This document shows, in pieces, positions 1 through 13,070 of a DNA stretch of 64,000 nt. The translations under genes and the position numbers were made by a program. The notes beneath the pieces are model-generated. The model searched no databases. It was given only the letters and a program-made list of their open reading frames with translations, and was not told the DNA's origin. Origin of the DNA: Escallonia rubra (taxonomy: Eukaryota > Streptophyta > Magnoliopsida > Escalloniales > Escalloniaceae); assembly GCA_033065855.1 (NCBI GenBank), contig JAVXUO010000894.1, positions 1-64,000 on the forward strand. The letters are read 5' to 3'. The stretch's first letter is position 1, and each line of letters opens with the position of its first letter.

Positions 1-14
1 TTCGAGAAACTTAC

Positions 15-3000
15 AGTGCAGAGAAGAGCAAGGGTTTCTTTCCAGGATTTCAAGGGCCTGATATTTACAAGGCTCATGAGGTCATTGTTCACCATTGCAG
101 AAACAACCTGACAGTAGCACAATTAAGCACGGGAACTCTATAATGCAAGGCAGCAACTCAAGACTTTTTTTCAATAGAATAAAAGTGTTCTGAGACAATT
201 AACACAATCAAAGGACAACGCTCATCAAAAAATACCAAACTGTGGCTACCTTTAGGTAAGGAGAACAGCTCATATTAAAGTATTGATCACGTTTGCTTTC
301 CCACAAAGAAGAACCACCAACGTTCACTATCACTACAGCGTCTGCCATTCTATTTGCAGAAATGCACTGCGCAACTGCCCCCTTGTAGTCGCCAACAACC
401 AAAGCGCGTTGAACAGCATCATCAAAAGAAAGGTCAGCTATATCCTCTTGTCCACCAATTTCTTCTTGCAGTTCTTCGCCGCTAGGAATAGAGTCATCAA
501 TAGCAATGTTGTTGCCAGAGGTTGCCATGGGTGTATCAGCTTTAGGACTCGGAAGATTGTTAAAAAAATCTTCACCATCTTCAGAAGGGTAAATGGTGGC
601 TTCTTTATGCCCCGTATTCCCTTCTTCATTTTGCCCTGTTTCTTCAAGACTAATAGCACTTACCTCCTGCGAGAGATCAACATGTTCAGTATCCTTCCCT
701 TCTGGAGGTAGAGTGAAACCTAGGTGGGTAAGCAGTTTGGTCCTTGCTGTTCCTTCATCTTCAAACATAACCTTCAAGAAACCCCATGCTTCTTTTTCAT
801 CTTCAGATCTGCTACACAAGTCAAAAAAAATTCACAATTTCAAGTAATTGGTCAGTTAAAAACTTGAAAATATGGGCAGCAATCATAATTTCTCTTCTTG
901 TACAGAAGACATACTCAGACTCTTGAGACTTTTTCTCGCAAAGAAGTCTTAGCAAAGATCTCTCTCCACTTTGCATTGCAGCATCAAATTCAGAAGAGCT
1001 ACTTGCAATATTGTGTTCAGTAACTAGGTTATGTACATAAACCTGGAGAAGGGGGAGTTACATGAAAATCAGGTAATGCAAACTGCAAACAGAACCTAAT
1101 AAGTACAAAATCAATGAAGAGTACCTCTGAAGATCCAGCTGCAGCATCTTTAGAGTGAAAGGAGACAAGCTTTCCTCCAAAACCAAAAGAAACTCCAGCT
1201 TTACGTTTATACCATTTTGGGGCTCTGAGATATGCCGGTGCTGCATAATTTGATAAAATTTACAAGCAATAAGCTCATTAAACTTTAAATAGAATAGGAA
1301 AAGGAGAAAGGGCATGAAGCCAAAAATTCCCGGGGAAATGCCAACAAAAACAAGAACAACCATGTATATCTCAAGCAAAGAGGAAACTTGTAATTACTTG
1401 TTTAGAAAACTTTACAGCGTGTTCCAGAGTTGTTTAGAAAACTTTACGGCGTGTTCCAGAGATAAACTAGCACGGTACTTTAAATGGCATTAAAAAATTT
1501 ATTGTATCTCAATCATGGTCATTATGCTATGGACTGCGGTGCAGACATCTAAACCATTTCCAACCGGCTCATGTTCTCTACATCAAATGTAAGACTTGAA
1601 CTCTACCCCGCAAGCTGACGTCTAGTGTTCTTCCTTCAGTTAATTTACTCGAGAGTGAGGTTTATGCAATTGTAAAGTGGCTTCTCTATAACCTGGAGGT
1701 CACGGATTTAAAATGCAGCCTCCTGCAACAGAAGGCAGATGCCTCGTGCAAATGGCCGCCCATTTAATTTCTTAAATCACTTTGGTTCAGAGACAAATAG
1801 CACCACTTTCGTCCCTGAAGTATGAGAAGTACTGCCGATGAAATCACTAAAATTGACAGAGATACGAGACAGCATAAGAGGATATGGATTTGGTGATGAT
1901 GAGGTCAAACAAACATGATATTATTACCAGTAACAAACTTGGGCATACCTTAGAAAAATGATATTGCTACATATACTTTTTAAGCATTTCCAGAAAATAA
2001 TATACATATATATATATATAGATATATATAGAGAGAGAGAGAGAGAGAGAGTAAAAAGAAGACATACTCGTATCACGTTTAAAAGTAGTAATCACTGACC
2101 AGTCCATAGTCTAGTTCCATAAACTAGTCCAATCTGTTTGTTGGTACAGACTGCCTAAATTGTTAAAAAATGGTTCAAATTGCCTCTCTCTCTCTCTCTC
2201 CGCTTAAACTATTATGTTGATTTGGACAGAAAAAGGTACACCCTCCCGAAAGATGGTATTCTGGCGTACTGGTACTCCAAATCTAGAGAACCGAAAATTG
2301 CATGTACTACGAAATTATTAGTACAAATGCTGTAACACTAAGTTTCCAGAGCATAGGTTAAATAAAATTAGTATAAAACCGTACATTTTCTCTTCTTCGC
2401 CTCACCTTTCTCGTCTAGAAAACTGATGTCTATATATAACTCTCTCCAATGATATACAACCATGTATCCTGCCTAAGCAAACCTCAGCGACCCCAAAAAA
2501 AACATACTCGTACCCGTACCATGTACCAAAGCGAACCACAAATCAGGTCAAACTGATGAAGATAATCAATTTCAAACACATAAATATCATAGTTACACTC
2601 TGGCAACTGATAAATTTTTGTTAAAGTTCCTTCTTGAAATTTGAGAAGAAAATTGTGTTTATTGTATTTTCATATTGCACCCAATCGTTTTACCCAATGT
2701 TCGACCTGGTCATGTTTTCAATCTTGCCATACTGGTTCTTTAAACATTCGTAAACTGGCTTTGCTGCCGACCCATGTAGAGAATGTCTCAATGTCATATC
2801 TTGACATGGCTACACATTCCACATCCTACAGAGTTTAATTATATGATTTTAATTATAGAGGCATGTCCGTTATTTGTCGGGAAAGACACGATATTTTAAC
2901 TATCTGTTTAACACATCATATGCCAACAGAAAATTGTGTATTCAGTAACCAACAGCTGTACTACCAATAAAACCTCCACAATTTCATTCTCTACAAACCA

Positions 3001-6000
3001 TTAATTATGAAAGGATAAAAGGTGATTGGTAAGATGGAAACAAAGTTAGTATTTGGTTAATCATAAAGCTACACTACCTGCAGCAAAATCACCCTCTCCA
3101 ACACCAAATCGACCACAAGCCTACAAAAAAAAATCGGTGAGAATCCATATAGAAGTGAAAACAGGGGAGAATTTTCAATATGATCAGGTAACTAACCAGA
3201 CTTACCTGTTTTATACGTACATAGAGAAAAACAAAACATCATTATCAACTGGAATGCAAGATAACAAAAGATTCCTGGTGAACTGAAGAGTGCGTATACA
3301 CATACATATAGGTGCACTCTCAATTAAATTAGGCCTAACAAAGATTAGTGTCTAAACTTCCTAATATGAACCGTTCCCTTATTAGCATGCATTTCACAAA
3401 CATCATCCTAATTGTATTCTCTCTTTTTCCAAGCCAAAAACTGCTAGCTATTATGGAGTTCAATTGAGAGGATTCCTATATTTCGGCTACCTGCTTATCT
3501 GATTGACCATTGTTACATGTCTAATCAATTAAGAACGCGCAGAATGAGTTAAAATGAACAAAAAGTTCCTACCACCTCTCCCTTTTCAGTACCAGTAACA
3601 ATGTTATACAAATTGCCATGGAAGCCAAGGAAGCACATAGCCATTACAAAGACCCAGTTCCAAGAAAACAAACCTCAATGTTATAAATGCCAATTTTTCC
3701 ATCAAATGACGATGCTGAAATGACCCCAGGGATCTTTGGATACCAGTGAACATCAAAATTCCAGTTGGTTCCAGCAGGCAGTTCAGAAACAATCTGGAAA
3801 AGAGACAGATAAACATCAAAAGCAGCATCACAAGGTCAGCAATGAGCAATGATTGAGAAACTACAAGCCCAAAAGACACATAGAACAAGAGACTAAACAT
3901 ATAACAGAATTTACAAATTAAGGTAAATAATCATACCTCTCCTGAAACCATGTCCCAGCAAATAGTACGATTGTCCTTGGCACAGGTAAGCAAATAGGAG
4001 CTATCACTAGGACACCAAGACATTGCAACTACACCTGAAGTAAAACATGCAGGAACAAGAAGAAACATGAACAACTTCATAGTACCAGTTAAAAGATTTC
4101 TGAAAACTCAATAAAAATCCTCTATTATTCTATCTAGCCCCTCTAAACTGATATTTTTTGTATTTGTTCAGAATTGCCACTCATTAAAGAGGTGCAAAAG
4201 TCTATAAAACCAGAATGGTCATTGAACCATAAACAGGACCTCTCCTGCAGTCTATTCTTTCAATTTTAGTAACTCTCCGTCCTGGTTCCTCACCCCAGAA
4301 CGACGCACCTGCTCCCCCTCCCTCCCTAAAACCAACTATAGTCATGGCGCTCCCGACTCGGAACCCTGCATCCCCCCCCCCCCCCCCATTTCACAAAAAA
4401 AAACATGCACTGACCAACTAAGAATAGGACAGCTTCAAGGACAACATAAAAAACTCCAGAAAAAATCTGAAAAAAAAGTACGTATGAGGTCTCTGATTTT
4501 CTTGTGGTAAACCATGAATAAAATGCCTAAACTGGGTTACCCCAACTTAATGATTAATGAAGTTAATATCATGCACTCACATTACGAGCTCGAGTGATAC
4601 AGGACATTAGAGACGAAGTACTCTCCACAGTAATGTAGCATGGTACTGTTCTGAAAGCTGTATTGTCTTACCGTTGAGGCTACTGTAGCAGTCACTGAAA
4701 AGGGTCTCTTAATGTGTTATTTTTGGTCGATCTAGGGCATCTTTTCTTTCAGTAAAATAGTAAGATTTGCAACATTTAACAGGATATTTAATAATAGTAG
4801 AGATTTGCCTTTGGCTTTCACGTTTTCCCTTAGAACCCTTGTTCCTCTTTCCTTTTGCGAAAGGTATATGAAAGGGACGGTTTCCCATCTCACACTAGTA
4901 GAATGTACTACTTTTCAAATCTTATCTTCTGGTTAGTCACTATCTATCTCCAAATGCTCGTAGGACATGACAGCACTCTCTTCCTGCTACAAAGTTGGAG
5001 GTTCTAACCAAGGTATATGAGTGGTCAAACGTCCATTCATTCCGCATCACAGTACAGACATGTAGTACAAGCGCATTGAAACACTTGCAGCGTGTTAAAA
5101 TATAAAAGGTAACTACAAAAAGGAAGGAGTGAAGGAAAGATCCAAAAATAAACCAGAACAACACGTTTTAACTTTCATGAAAGAAAATGCGCAGTACACT
5201 TGAGAAACTGAGTAAAACCTCGGGATTGTATTAAAGAGCAGAAAATAAAGTGTTTTCTGGAAAGTAACACACCTTTAGTGTGCCCAGCTAACTCTTTCAG
5301 TGGTATCATTGTATTCCGCATATCCCAATACTGTACGCAGATATCGAAAGTATGTTGAATCAACAACATGTTTGCTCATAAAACAAAATAAAACCATACG
5401 AGCCATTACCCTGAGAGAAGGTGCACTATCTTCATCTGAAGCAACAATAAGCTGAGTGGGAAACTCAGGGTTCCACTGCAAAACAGAGCAGCGCCTTCTA
5501 ACTGGATCTGAAAAACTGTTTACTGAAAATTATTAATTATTACGTTTATATCTAGGTAGTATAAAACCAATGAAAAGTAAGGATTACCTTATCACTGACT
5601 TTTGCTTCCTTAAGTCCCAAACCACTGTATACACAGGAAACTCGTTATGTTTAAATTTGTAAAAACAACACAAGTGGTGACAACCACTATCATCAGACCG
5701 AATCCTTACCAGTCGTTCCATTAAATGAAGTGGATGCCAATATATGTTGGACCTTTCTATTCCAGGATACATATGAAATTTCTCCCTGAGCAGCAGCTCC
5801 ACTACCCTGTATCAAATGCACCAAGTTGAGATAAAGATGGAAAACATGAAACAGCCAAGCATGCTTTTTACTGCTGATCAGATGCTAGACGAGGCTTCAT
5901 ACCTTGAGAGGCGGAAAATGTTTTGCATCTGCCGGTTTCGCAATATCCCATACACAAATTTCACCTTCATCAGCACCAGAGGCAAGAAGGTTTGGTTGCA

Positions 6001-9000
6001 TAGGACTAAACTCCAAACCACGAACCTGAAAAAAAAGCGTGCACCAAGCAAGAGAAACAATGACTTGTTAACATTAGATGCAAAGGAGCCATCAACAACC
6101 GGAGTTGCACGTAAAATGCAGTACAAGGAAACTTACAGGGCCTCTATGACTTGAAAGTTGTTGAACAAGAGAACTTTCACTTGGCTCAGAACTGTAGTCA
6201 GTACAACCAATGATCAGCACATCATGCATACAGGAAGGACTAACTGTTACTCTAATGCACTATATAAACCAACCCCAAATATTTCTTTATCGAATAAGGT
6301 TGAGTTCCATTTTGTATCAGGGCATAGATTCAAATGAAAAAAGACGTTCGTTGAACGGAGTGGCATCCCTACCAACGATGCTTCAAATGTCCCCACAAGT
6401 GGAACAAACACCAGATTCTAGGCGCAATGAGTCTCGTAAGCAAGAAATAAGGGCCTTTGGTTCATCATGATTATTACAACCCAAGGTAGCACAGTACGGA
6501 CACCATGTCCGACACTGGATACTGCATCTTTCAAATTTTCAGATTTTGGACACCGCAGGACACCGCTGCTTTTTTATATTATTATTTTTTACATATATAT
6601 GCCAAGATATGAAAACAAATTTCATATGCGTCACCATTCAATCCAATTTAGCTCTATAGTTGAATCAATTTAAGTTTAAGTAGATACTGGACTTTTGAAA
6701 CGAAAAAATCTGTTCCTTGAAGGGTTTATTTGAATTAAATGGTAAAATATTGGAGTTTAGTAGAAGTATGTAAAAGTTATGGGGTCAGTATGAAGATATT
6801 TAAAAGAAGATGGACCAAATTGTAATATCCAAATTTGTATAGATCTATAAGATTACAATTGCAGGCTGGGTGTCTCTCCAATCACCATATTCAAACATCG
6901 ATGGTGAAGGCAAAGAGGAGGAGCCGTAGTCTCCTTCAAAGACCCTGAGATTGGACCTTGAATGAGGTTCACATCGAATTCGATCCAGATCTGGGACTTA
7001 AAGCAGACGAATCTGCTACCAAGCGAAGATCAGAGCATGTTCTCTTTTCCAGATTGAAGATTGAGATCTGCTTCTTCTCTTTCTTCTTCTTCTTCTTGGC
7101 CTCTTCAGCATGTCCAGTGGTGTCCACATGTGTCCAAAATTGACTTTAAAATTAATCAAATATTCAAAAATCATCTGTGAATGACACGTATCCGGCGGTT
7201 TCAGAGGCGTGTCAGCGTCCCAGTACGTTTCGGACACCATACTTTGCCCTCCTAGGAATGTCGGTTCTTCTTAGTTCCGACTTAATGTCAGATGCAGCCA
7301 AAATTGTCATCTCCATTCCATCACCTAGAGTTTCCTCCCCCTCCCCCCCCCCCCCTCTTTTTTCTACATCCAAGCACATAACAAAAAATTACCTTGTCAT
7401 TCCATTTTTAAACCTTTTAACAAGACTTTAGCTGTATTTGACACTATCCCAGTAAACTTTTACCTAATCCTGATATAGGACTGGTTGTTGTGATCGCCGA
7501 ATTACTGAACTACAAAGGGTAGATGGCATTCAACCCTTCCATTTTACCAGTTTTGGCAAATCCCTGTAATTTTAAATCAAGCAACTAAGCCCTAAAGATT
7601 TATAGAAATTCAGCAATCACACCCAAATTAGCACGTCGTTGCAATTTCTTGGATGGGCAATAACATGTGCCATCAACGTGACCTTCTAAGAGGGGCAGTG
7701 TCCTCAAATCATTTTATTGGAAACTAAATATCATTCATTTTACAGCTTACAAACTTTATTGGACCACTTGGTATACAAAATATTGGATTCTCCTTTTTTT
7801 CTTATTTCTTTTCCTTTTTTTTCAACAGATAAACCACCATACCTTCAGCCTTTGACATCACTGCCGCCACCGCCAGCAACCACCATTTCCACAATTACAG
7901 CCCCAACCCCATCACACCAACCATCACAGATTGCAACCCAAAAGAATCCCGTAATCATCACTCCATTGTCGCAACGAGGCCGACGACCACTTTACTCACC
8001 AAATCTCTAACCACCAGCACCTCCAATGAAATGCCCACCACCATCCCAAGTGAAACTCAAATGCACCATCATCATAGATAGCCAAAAAATCTAAATTTAG
8101 CAACAAAACTAGTATTCCCAAAAATTAGCTTCTCTATTTCAGCAACCCATCCTCCATTGATGTACTTTCGTACATGTATACATAATATCTAGGCAAGCAC
8201 GAATCCAATAAACCTGATTTAGAAGAGGGACACAGTCCTGTCCTGTTTTTTTGTTCATTTGACCAGAAAGAAGTGCTCTCGTGTGACGCCTTGAATATGA
8301 CGGGTAGCTCTGGAAAGATAATAAGTGTGTGGATCTTGAATGGATTTCATGATGCCATAATAGTGGGACAACACTACCACTCCCAAAAGGTCACGTGGTT
8401 GGCAGATGTTAGCGTCCGTCCAAGAAGTTATAACAATGGGTTGATTTCGAGTCTGATTGCTGAATTTTGAGAATGTTACGGGGTTAGTTTACCAATTTTT
8501 AACCACAGGGTTTTATTTGGTAAAACGAACAGACCATAGCCACTACAAAACTGTATAACTACTTTATGCCAAGGATAACCTGATGGTGCTTCTTCCTGGC
8601 TGAAAATCTTATTTCTAGTGATCACATCGTGCAATGTCCTAGTATATTTCGAACAGAATTAGTTACATAACAATAAAATACCAGCTAAATCTGCCATGCT
8701 TAATTTGTGTTGAATAACCAACTTTAATAACTGCACAAATCTAATAATGCCAGAAATGAATTGCCAAGTGCAGGAATGCAACATAATAAAAAGAGGATAT
8801 CCACTACAGAACCACCATACGAAAGCCTAAAAGTAATGATATCTACAGCCCCGATTAACAGTCCACAGCGAACCAAACACACTAATGACCCTAACGATGG
8901 CTGCAATGGAATAGTTCGTTGGGTGAACCCATAATAAATTTATCACAATAATCTCCTTCTTCAAGCCAGATTCAATTGCAGATTGTATACTAGCTTGTCC

Positions 9001-9459
9001 AAAAAGAATAGCTATACCCATAAAAGACGTAAAGAAACCACTAAATTAAGCAATGTACGAATCAAAATTCAGCAATTCATTCAATTCCATCCAACTAACA
9101 CCGCAATGAAACATCGATCATCACGGAATTTTGAGTCAGTACCCGATTAAAGCGAGGGGATTCCAAATACCGATGCTGCCATCGACGAGGCCACCGGCAA
9201 TGAGCCCTAACGAGAACTCCTCGGACCCCAGCGGGCTCTTGCCCCAAGAGATCCGATTGAATGGCTCGGAGCTCGCCACGCTGCCAGCTAGCGGCATGGC
9301 GCGATCGTCGGACTGGAAGTCGAGCTGGAATATATCGAGATTCGCGGACGAGCTGAACGATATGTCCACCGCCCCGGCCATAGTCCCCGCAGCCAGGTAC
9401 GGCTGGTCAGGCGAGAACGCGGCCGTCGCCGATCTGCTCACCTCCTTAATACACGCCAT
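15..9459 (-). CDS. SEC31: SEC31 COPII coat protein, 5' two-thirds of gene (partial, 14 exons)
   Basis: Outer-cage subunit of the COPII coat, which with SEC13 forms ER-to-Golgi vesicles. Coding exons read on the minus strand: 9459-9143, 6191-6137, 6025-5903, 5806-5710, 5624-5588, 5515-5410, 5330-5273, 4034-3937, 3793-3674, 3120-3078, 1240-1125, 1042-915, 811-250, 107-15. All junctions are GT..AG, and the joined 1953 bases give 651 codons without a stop. Residues ~1-337 form a WD40 propeller (repeat ends such as [41 protein letters not shown]). An acidic linker follows at ~480-560, then the start of the alpha-solenoid ([18 protein letters not shown], from ~562). The ATG at 9459-9457 begins MACIKEV, the family's usual N-terminus. 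Plant SEC31 is ~1,100 residues, so about 40% lies beyond the left edge. The acceptor of exon 6 (5516/5515) was chosen because a neighbouring AG gives a stop. Start of exon 13 could be 811 or 808; phase favours 811. Confidence 0.95.
1241..3077 (-). other. SEC31 intron 10 (1,837 bases) with microsatellites
   Basis: Lies between the 43-base exon 3120-3078 and exon 1240-1125. Contains the AT/AG microsatellite at 2001-2051 and a CT tract at 2183-2201. Otherwise AT-rich with no coding signal in either strand that I can support. Confidence 0.8.
2001..2051. repeat. Compound (TA)n(GA)n microsatellite
   Basis: TA-rich dinucleotides running directly into about ten GA units inside SEC31 intron 10. A polymorphic-marker-type simple repeat; no function implied. 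Confidence 0.9.
4035..5272 (-). other. SEC31 intron 7 (1,238 bases)
   Basis: Between exon 5330-5273 and exon 4034-3937. It holds a 16-base C run at 4372-4387 and otherwise AT-rich sequence. No transposon ends or coding segments were recognised. Confidence 0.8.
6192..9142 (-). other. SEC31 intron 1 (2,951 bases)
   Basis: Long first intron between the donor at 9142-9141 (GTACTG) and the acceptor ending at 6192. It has no exon that continues the SEC31 frame. It holds low-complexity tracts (13 C at 7343-7355) and a stretch at 6490-7250 rich in GGACAC/GTGTCC words resembling dispersed repeats. A proline/threonine-rich open stretch at 7717-8010 has no recognisable homology. A long first intron next to short later ones is usual for plant housekeeping genes. 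Confidence 0.85.
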
Positions 9460-9610
9460 CACGCTATAAGAATTGTACAGATCGAGATCTGGAGAGTGGG
9501 GAGTGGAGTGATTTTGATAGGGTTAGGGTTGGGGATCTAATTTGGGGGAATTGAGGCAGATTGAAAGCGAGAGATCAGATCGTGAAATGTTGCGAGTGTG
9601 TTTTCATTTA
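9460..9610 (-). promoter_or_regulatory. SEC31 5' leader / proximal promoter with tandem telo-box
   Basis: Upstream of the SEC31 ATG. On the minus strand 9530-9518 reads AACCCTAACCCTA, a doubled telo-box core (AACCCTA), an element common near transcription starts of plant growth and translation genes. Beyond it is a purine-rich stretch (minus-strand GGAGGGAGGGAGAG, about 9625-9640). No convincing TATA box was seen, so the transcription start is not placed. Confidence 0.5.
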
Positions 9611-10909
9611 TTTTCTTTCTTTCTCTCCCTCCCTCCGGCTGTTACTTCACTTCTGTCTTCATGTTTTGCGTTTACCGGGGGGTTTTGCTTTGATATGGAA
9701 AATTAGACAGTAGTATGTCAACTCACCAATCAACTTCGGACACGTCATTATTAAAAAAATGGCTTTGCTACCTGGGACCGAAGAGCCAAAGTTCGCTCTT
9801 TGTTTAACATGTTCAGATAAATTCTTATTTCTTGTACTTTAAAAAACAAAAATGATTTGCTCTCAAGATCCTTCTAAAATGATGGAGTTGGAACTATTCA
9901 CCTACACACACCGTTAATGCAAATGAATTAAATTGTTATCGAGCTAGGTTGTTAGATTTTTGTCATGTAAATAGTACAACTGTGCTTGCCGGAGAGCTCG
10001 AAGTTTGTTTAATGAATGAGTCGGATTCAGAGCTGCATGTATGTAGCATGAACAGGCTTTGTCATCGGTTTTTTCATTAGATGACTCGAGTCGATCTTCT
10101 AGAGGTCGTAATGTAATAGAATTGCGGCAATTAAGTTACTACAATGAGAATCACAGTTCTGATGCACTTATTACGTAGATTTTTATGCAACCAAAAAGGG
10201 TTATGTACTAATTTGGAATGCAATGCTAGAATAACAAGCATTTTAAAATGAGAAAAGACAGTAGGAAAATTGCAAGGTAAGATAAAGAGAAAAAACAAAT
10301 ACAAGCGATTTTTCACACATTCTAGCCACTAGCCAATGTTAGTGCCCATACTACCTAGCCTCGAGAGTACCCCATTCATAATAGTGATTTACTTTCATTT
10401 GGGGAGTACAAACCAACTTCGCACCTTTGAAGTCTCAACGATGCAACATGGGCACCAAGGGCAAAAACATGCCTAATTACATGGGATTTGGAATTGCAAC
10501 TAAGATAGGATTCATACAATGTGAATTGCAACTGAATGAAGCATTCTAATTTACGATAGATAAACCTTAAGACAACTTTGATGAACTCCTCAGCAAGTCT
10601 ACGAAAACAAAATGATTAATGTGAGATACTACTAAAAGTATATTTGTGCAAGTGTTTAGAAAAATTGTACTAGATTATTGTATAAAGTAAATTAAAACCC
10701 TTTTGAAATAAGTTTAGATTGTAAATTAGCCATTTACAGTCGTTGGAGACTATATTATGCAACTATGCACCATAACGTTGGACAGCTTATCGGAGCAGTG
10801 AGCCTACGCTTATGGTTTATTGGGCATTTGCCCACTAAATCCTTTCATAGTCCAACCTTTTATGTCTCTCAAGTTGTGATAAAACATATTTTTTGTGTGG
10901 GTAACACCT
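9611..10909. other. Intergenic DNA, no gene seen
   Basis: AT-rich sequence between the SEC31 promoter and the gypsy remnant. Short open stretches on both strands look random in composition. No terminal repeats, RNA genes or domain motifs were recognised. Confidence 0.6.
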
Positions 10910-11643
10910 GAGTGCATCCTACAGTCGCCTCTTGACCTTTGACACGTGGGGATTGAACATGGTTGGCCCTCTTCCTAAGTTATATCATGGCTGCAATAGA
11001 TTACTTCTCCAAGTGGACTGAAGTTGTTCCACTTAAGGAAGTGAAAAAAGAGACAGGTGGTAAACTTCATCAAAAGAAACCTCATCTTTCGGTATGGTGT
11101 ACATCGTGACATCATCACAAACAACGAAAAGTCCTAAAATGTATTAATGGGTTAGCCCTGCATAAAGGTTGGTTTCAAACAACATAACTCCTCGATGTAT
11201 AAAGCTCTGGCCAATGGCCTTGCGGAGACAGTTAACAAGACATTGTCTAATTTGCTTAGAAAAGTTGTAGGCAAGTCTAAAAGGAGTAGCATGATAAGAT
11301 TCGAGAAGCCTTACAGGCGTATCTCACAACATACTCATTGTCTATGGCGCTAGAAGCCATCTTGTTGCTTGAACAACAAATTCATTTGCTAAAGATCATA
11401 ATCCATAAGGGTTTGACAAGTGAAGATAATGTGACTCTGCCTTGAAAAATTGGAAGCACTCGGCGAGAAAAGACTTGAAGCGCAACAACGCTTGAAGTGT
11501 TATTAAGCCAGACTTTCAAGAGCATTTAACAAAAGGGTCAGCGACTTGGTCTTGGCTGTCCAAAGACTTTACCATTAATTGCACGAGGGAAGTCTACACC
11601 AATGGAGCCCACAAGATAGTTTATCAAGATGGTCTACGAGTGG
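10910..11643 (+). pseudogene. Ty3/gypsy integrase remnant (element D), 5' of hAT insertion
   Basis: Decayed integrase core and C-terminal part of a plant Ty3/gypsy pol. Readable islands on the plus strand, in shifting frames, include FDTWG and GPLPK near 10940-10975, AIDYFSKWTEVVPLKEVKK near 10990-11050, and ANGLAE..NKTLSNLLRKVVGKSKR near 11210-11282. The tail LSRAFNKR..DLVLAVQ follows near 11510-11560, then TNGAHKIVYQDGLRV at 11600-11642. The islands are in the correct order for the family, with many frameshifts and stops between them. The last island is cut by the hAT element and resumes after it. The style resembles the Tat/Athila side of Ty3/gypsy, but the lineage is inferred by eye. Confidence 0.85.
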
Positions 11644-12370
11644 TAGAGGCGTCAAACGGATCGGGCCTCCCGAAGGCCAGCCCGCCCTGCCTTAAACTGC
11701 TTGGCCCGTTACATGAACAGTAAAGGCCTCGGTCCATAGGGCTTGGGTCAGGGCTAGGCCACAATATTCTTTAAAAAGCCCGGCCTTGCCTGACCTTAAA
11801 AAAGCCCAGGCACGGCTAATCCAAGCCCCGATCCAGGCACGACCCTTTTTTCTGGCCTAATTCAAAAAGCCTTGGTCAGGCCCGGATCTGGTCGAATATG
11901 GCACGACCCAGATGTGGCCCGGTCCAAAAATTAAAAATAAAACAGATTCCCTCCAATGGCTATAACTTCTGAAATTTCACTTTTATCCCCTCCTCCCCAA
12001 CAGTTAAACGGCTAGTTTGAGGGGTATTTTTGTCCAACAAGGTTCCAACAACTATTTTACGCACTTTTACTCTCCCCAACAACTATAAACAGATAGTTTC
12101 TAGAGGTATTTTGGTCTTTTGTAAACTTTCAAAAATCTATAAATTCATTCCCCTCTTCTTCACATTTTTTACACTAATCTCTTCACTCTTTCTTATCTAA
12201 ATTCTACAAGCTTTGTTACCATTCTTATTTGTTACTAAATACTAACCCTCTCTAATTTTCAATTACAAGTATTATTTAATTATTTAGTAATTTCATTCTT
12301 CTCCATTTAATTACTCTTACTAGTTTTATTTTTGATTTTTTTTTCTTGTCAAACAATTTTTAGCGTAAAA

Positions 12371-13070
12371 TATGTCTTCTTCAAGATTATCAAAATCACG
12401 TATCCAAAAATGTCCACCACCGCACTAGCACCAAATTTTCATGATCCACCACTAATGGGTATAGATATCCAAAATTTTATTCAATTTAACCAAAACAGTC
12501 TAGATTTTGAATATACACCTTCATAAGATTACCAGCATTTTAGTCAAGAACGCAGCTCGGTTGGCGACACTACTACTCCAGAGATCAACTTTATCCCGAT
12601 GAGTGGTCATCATAATGAAGGACCGAGCAATCTTACCTTTAGTCTGCCAAAAGTCCAAAAGGGATTAAAAAAAGAAAGCTCAGCGTTAGAATCATTTTGA
12701 GGAGATTACAGTTGATGGCATTCGAAAAGCTCAATGTAAGTATCGTGAAAATTATTTTCTTCTGGTAGTAGTAATGGACATCTTAATAGGCATTACCCGA
12801 CATGTGCACCTAATCAAGGCCATATTGATTCTACCCAAATGCAGTTCTCTTTCAACGGTAAGTTATTCATTTATAATCAGTGAGACCAAAGAAACAGTCT
12901 TGTTGAATTTACTATTCACGATTAACAAGCTTTTAATTTTGCTGATAACGACAAGTACTCTAGATATATAAATACTTACATGTAACCTTTGTATAAAAAA
13001 TTCATAGAAACACAACAAGATTTGATGCGCTTAGACAGTATAATGCTGCTAAAGGATGCTTGAGTGATTA
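12371..13070 (+). pseudogene. hAT 1 transposase, N-terminal part (broken)
   Basis: Starts near ATGTCTTCTTCAAGATTATC at 12371 and lines up, with several frameshifts and stops, with the N-terminal region of the hAT 2 transposase. Shared islands include the acidic tail before the BED finger (NEGPSN-type), a VQKG/KKK stretch, GIRKAQCKYR of the BED finger near 12718-12748, and NGHLNRHYP-like sequence near 12775-12800. It stops at S-D-Y, where the solo LTR enters. Not functional. Confidence 0.8.

Noticed and set aside
6490..7250. GGACACCAT occurring twice, possibly a 9-bp target duplication in SEC31 intron 1
   Set aside because: The sequences just inside the two copies are not inverted repeats, so no element could be delimited.
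7717..8010. 97-codon Pro/Thr-rich frame in SEC31 intron 1
   Set aside because: Not in phase with a usable splice pair for SEC31 and without recognisable homology.
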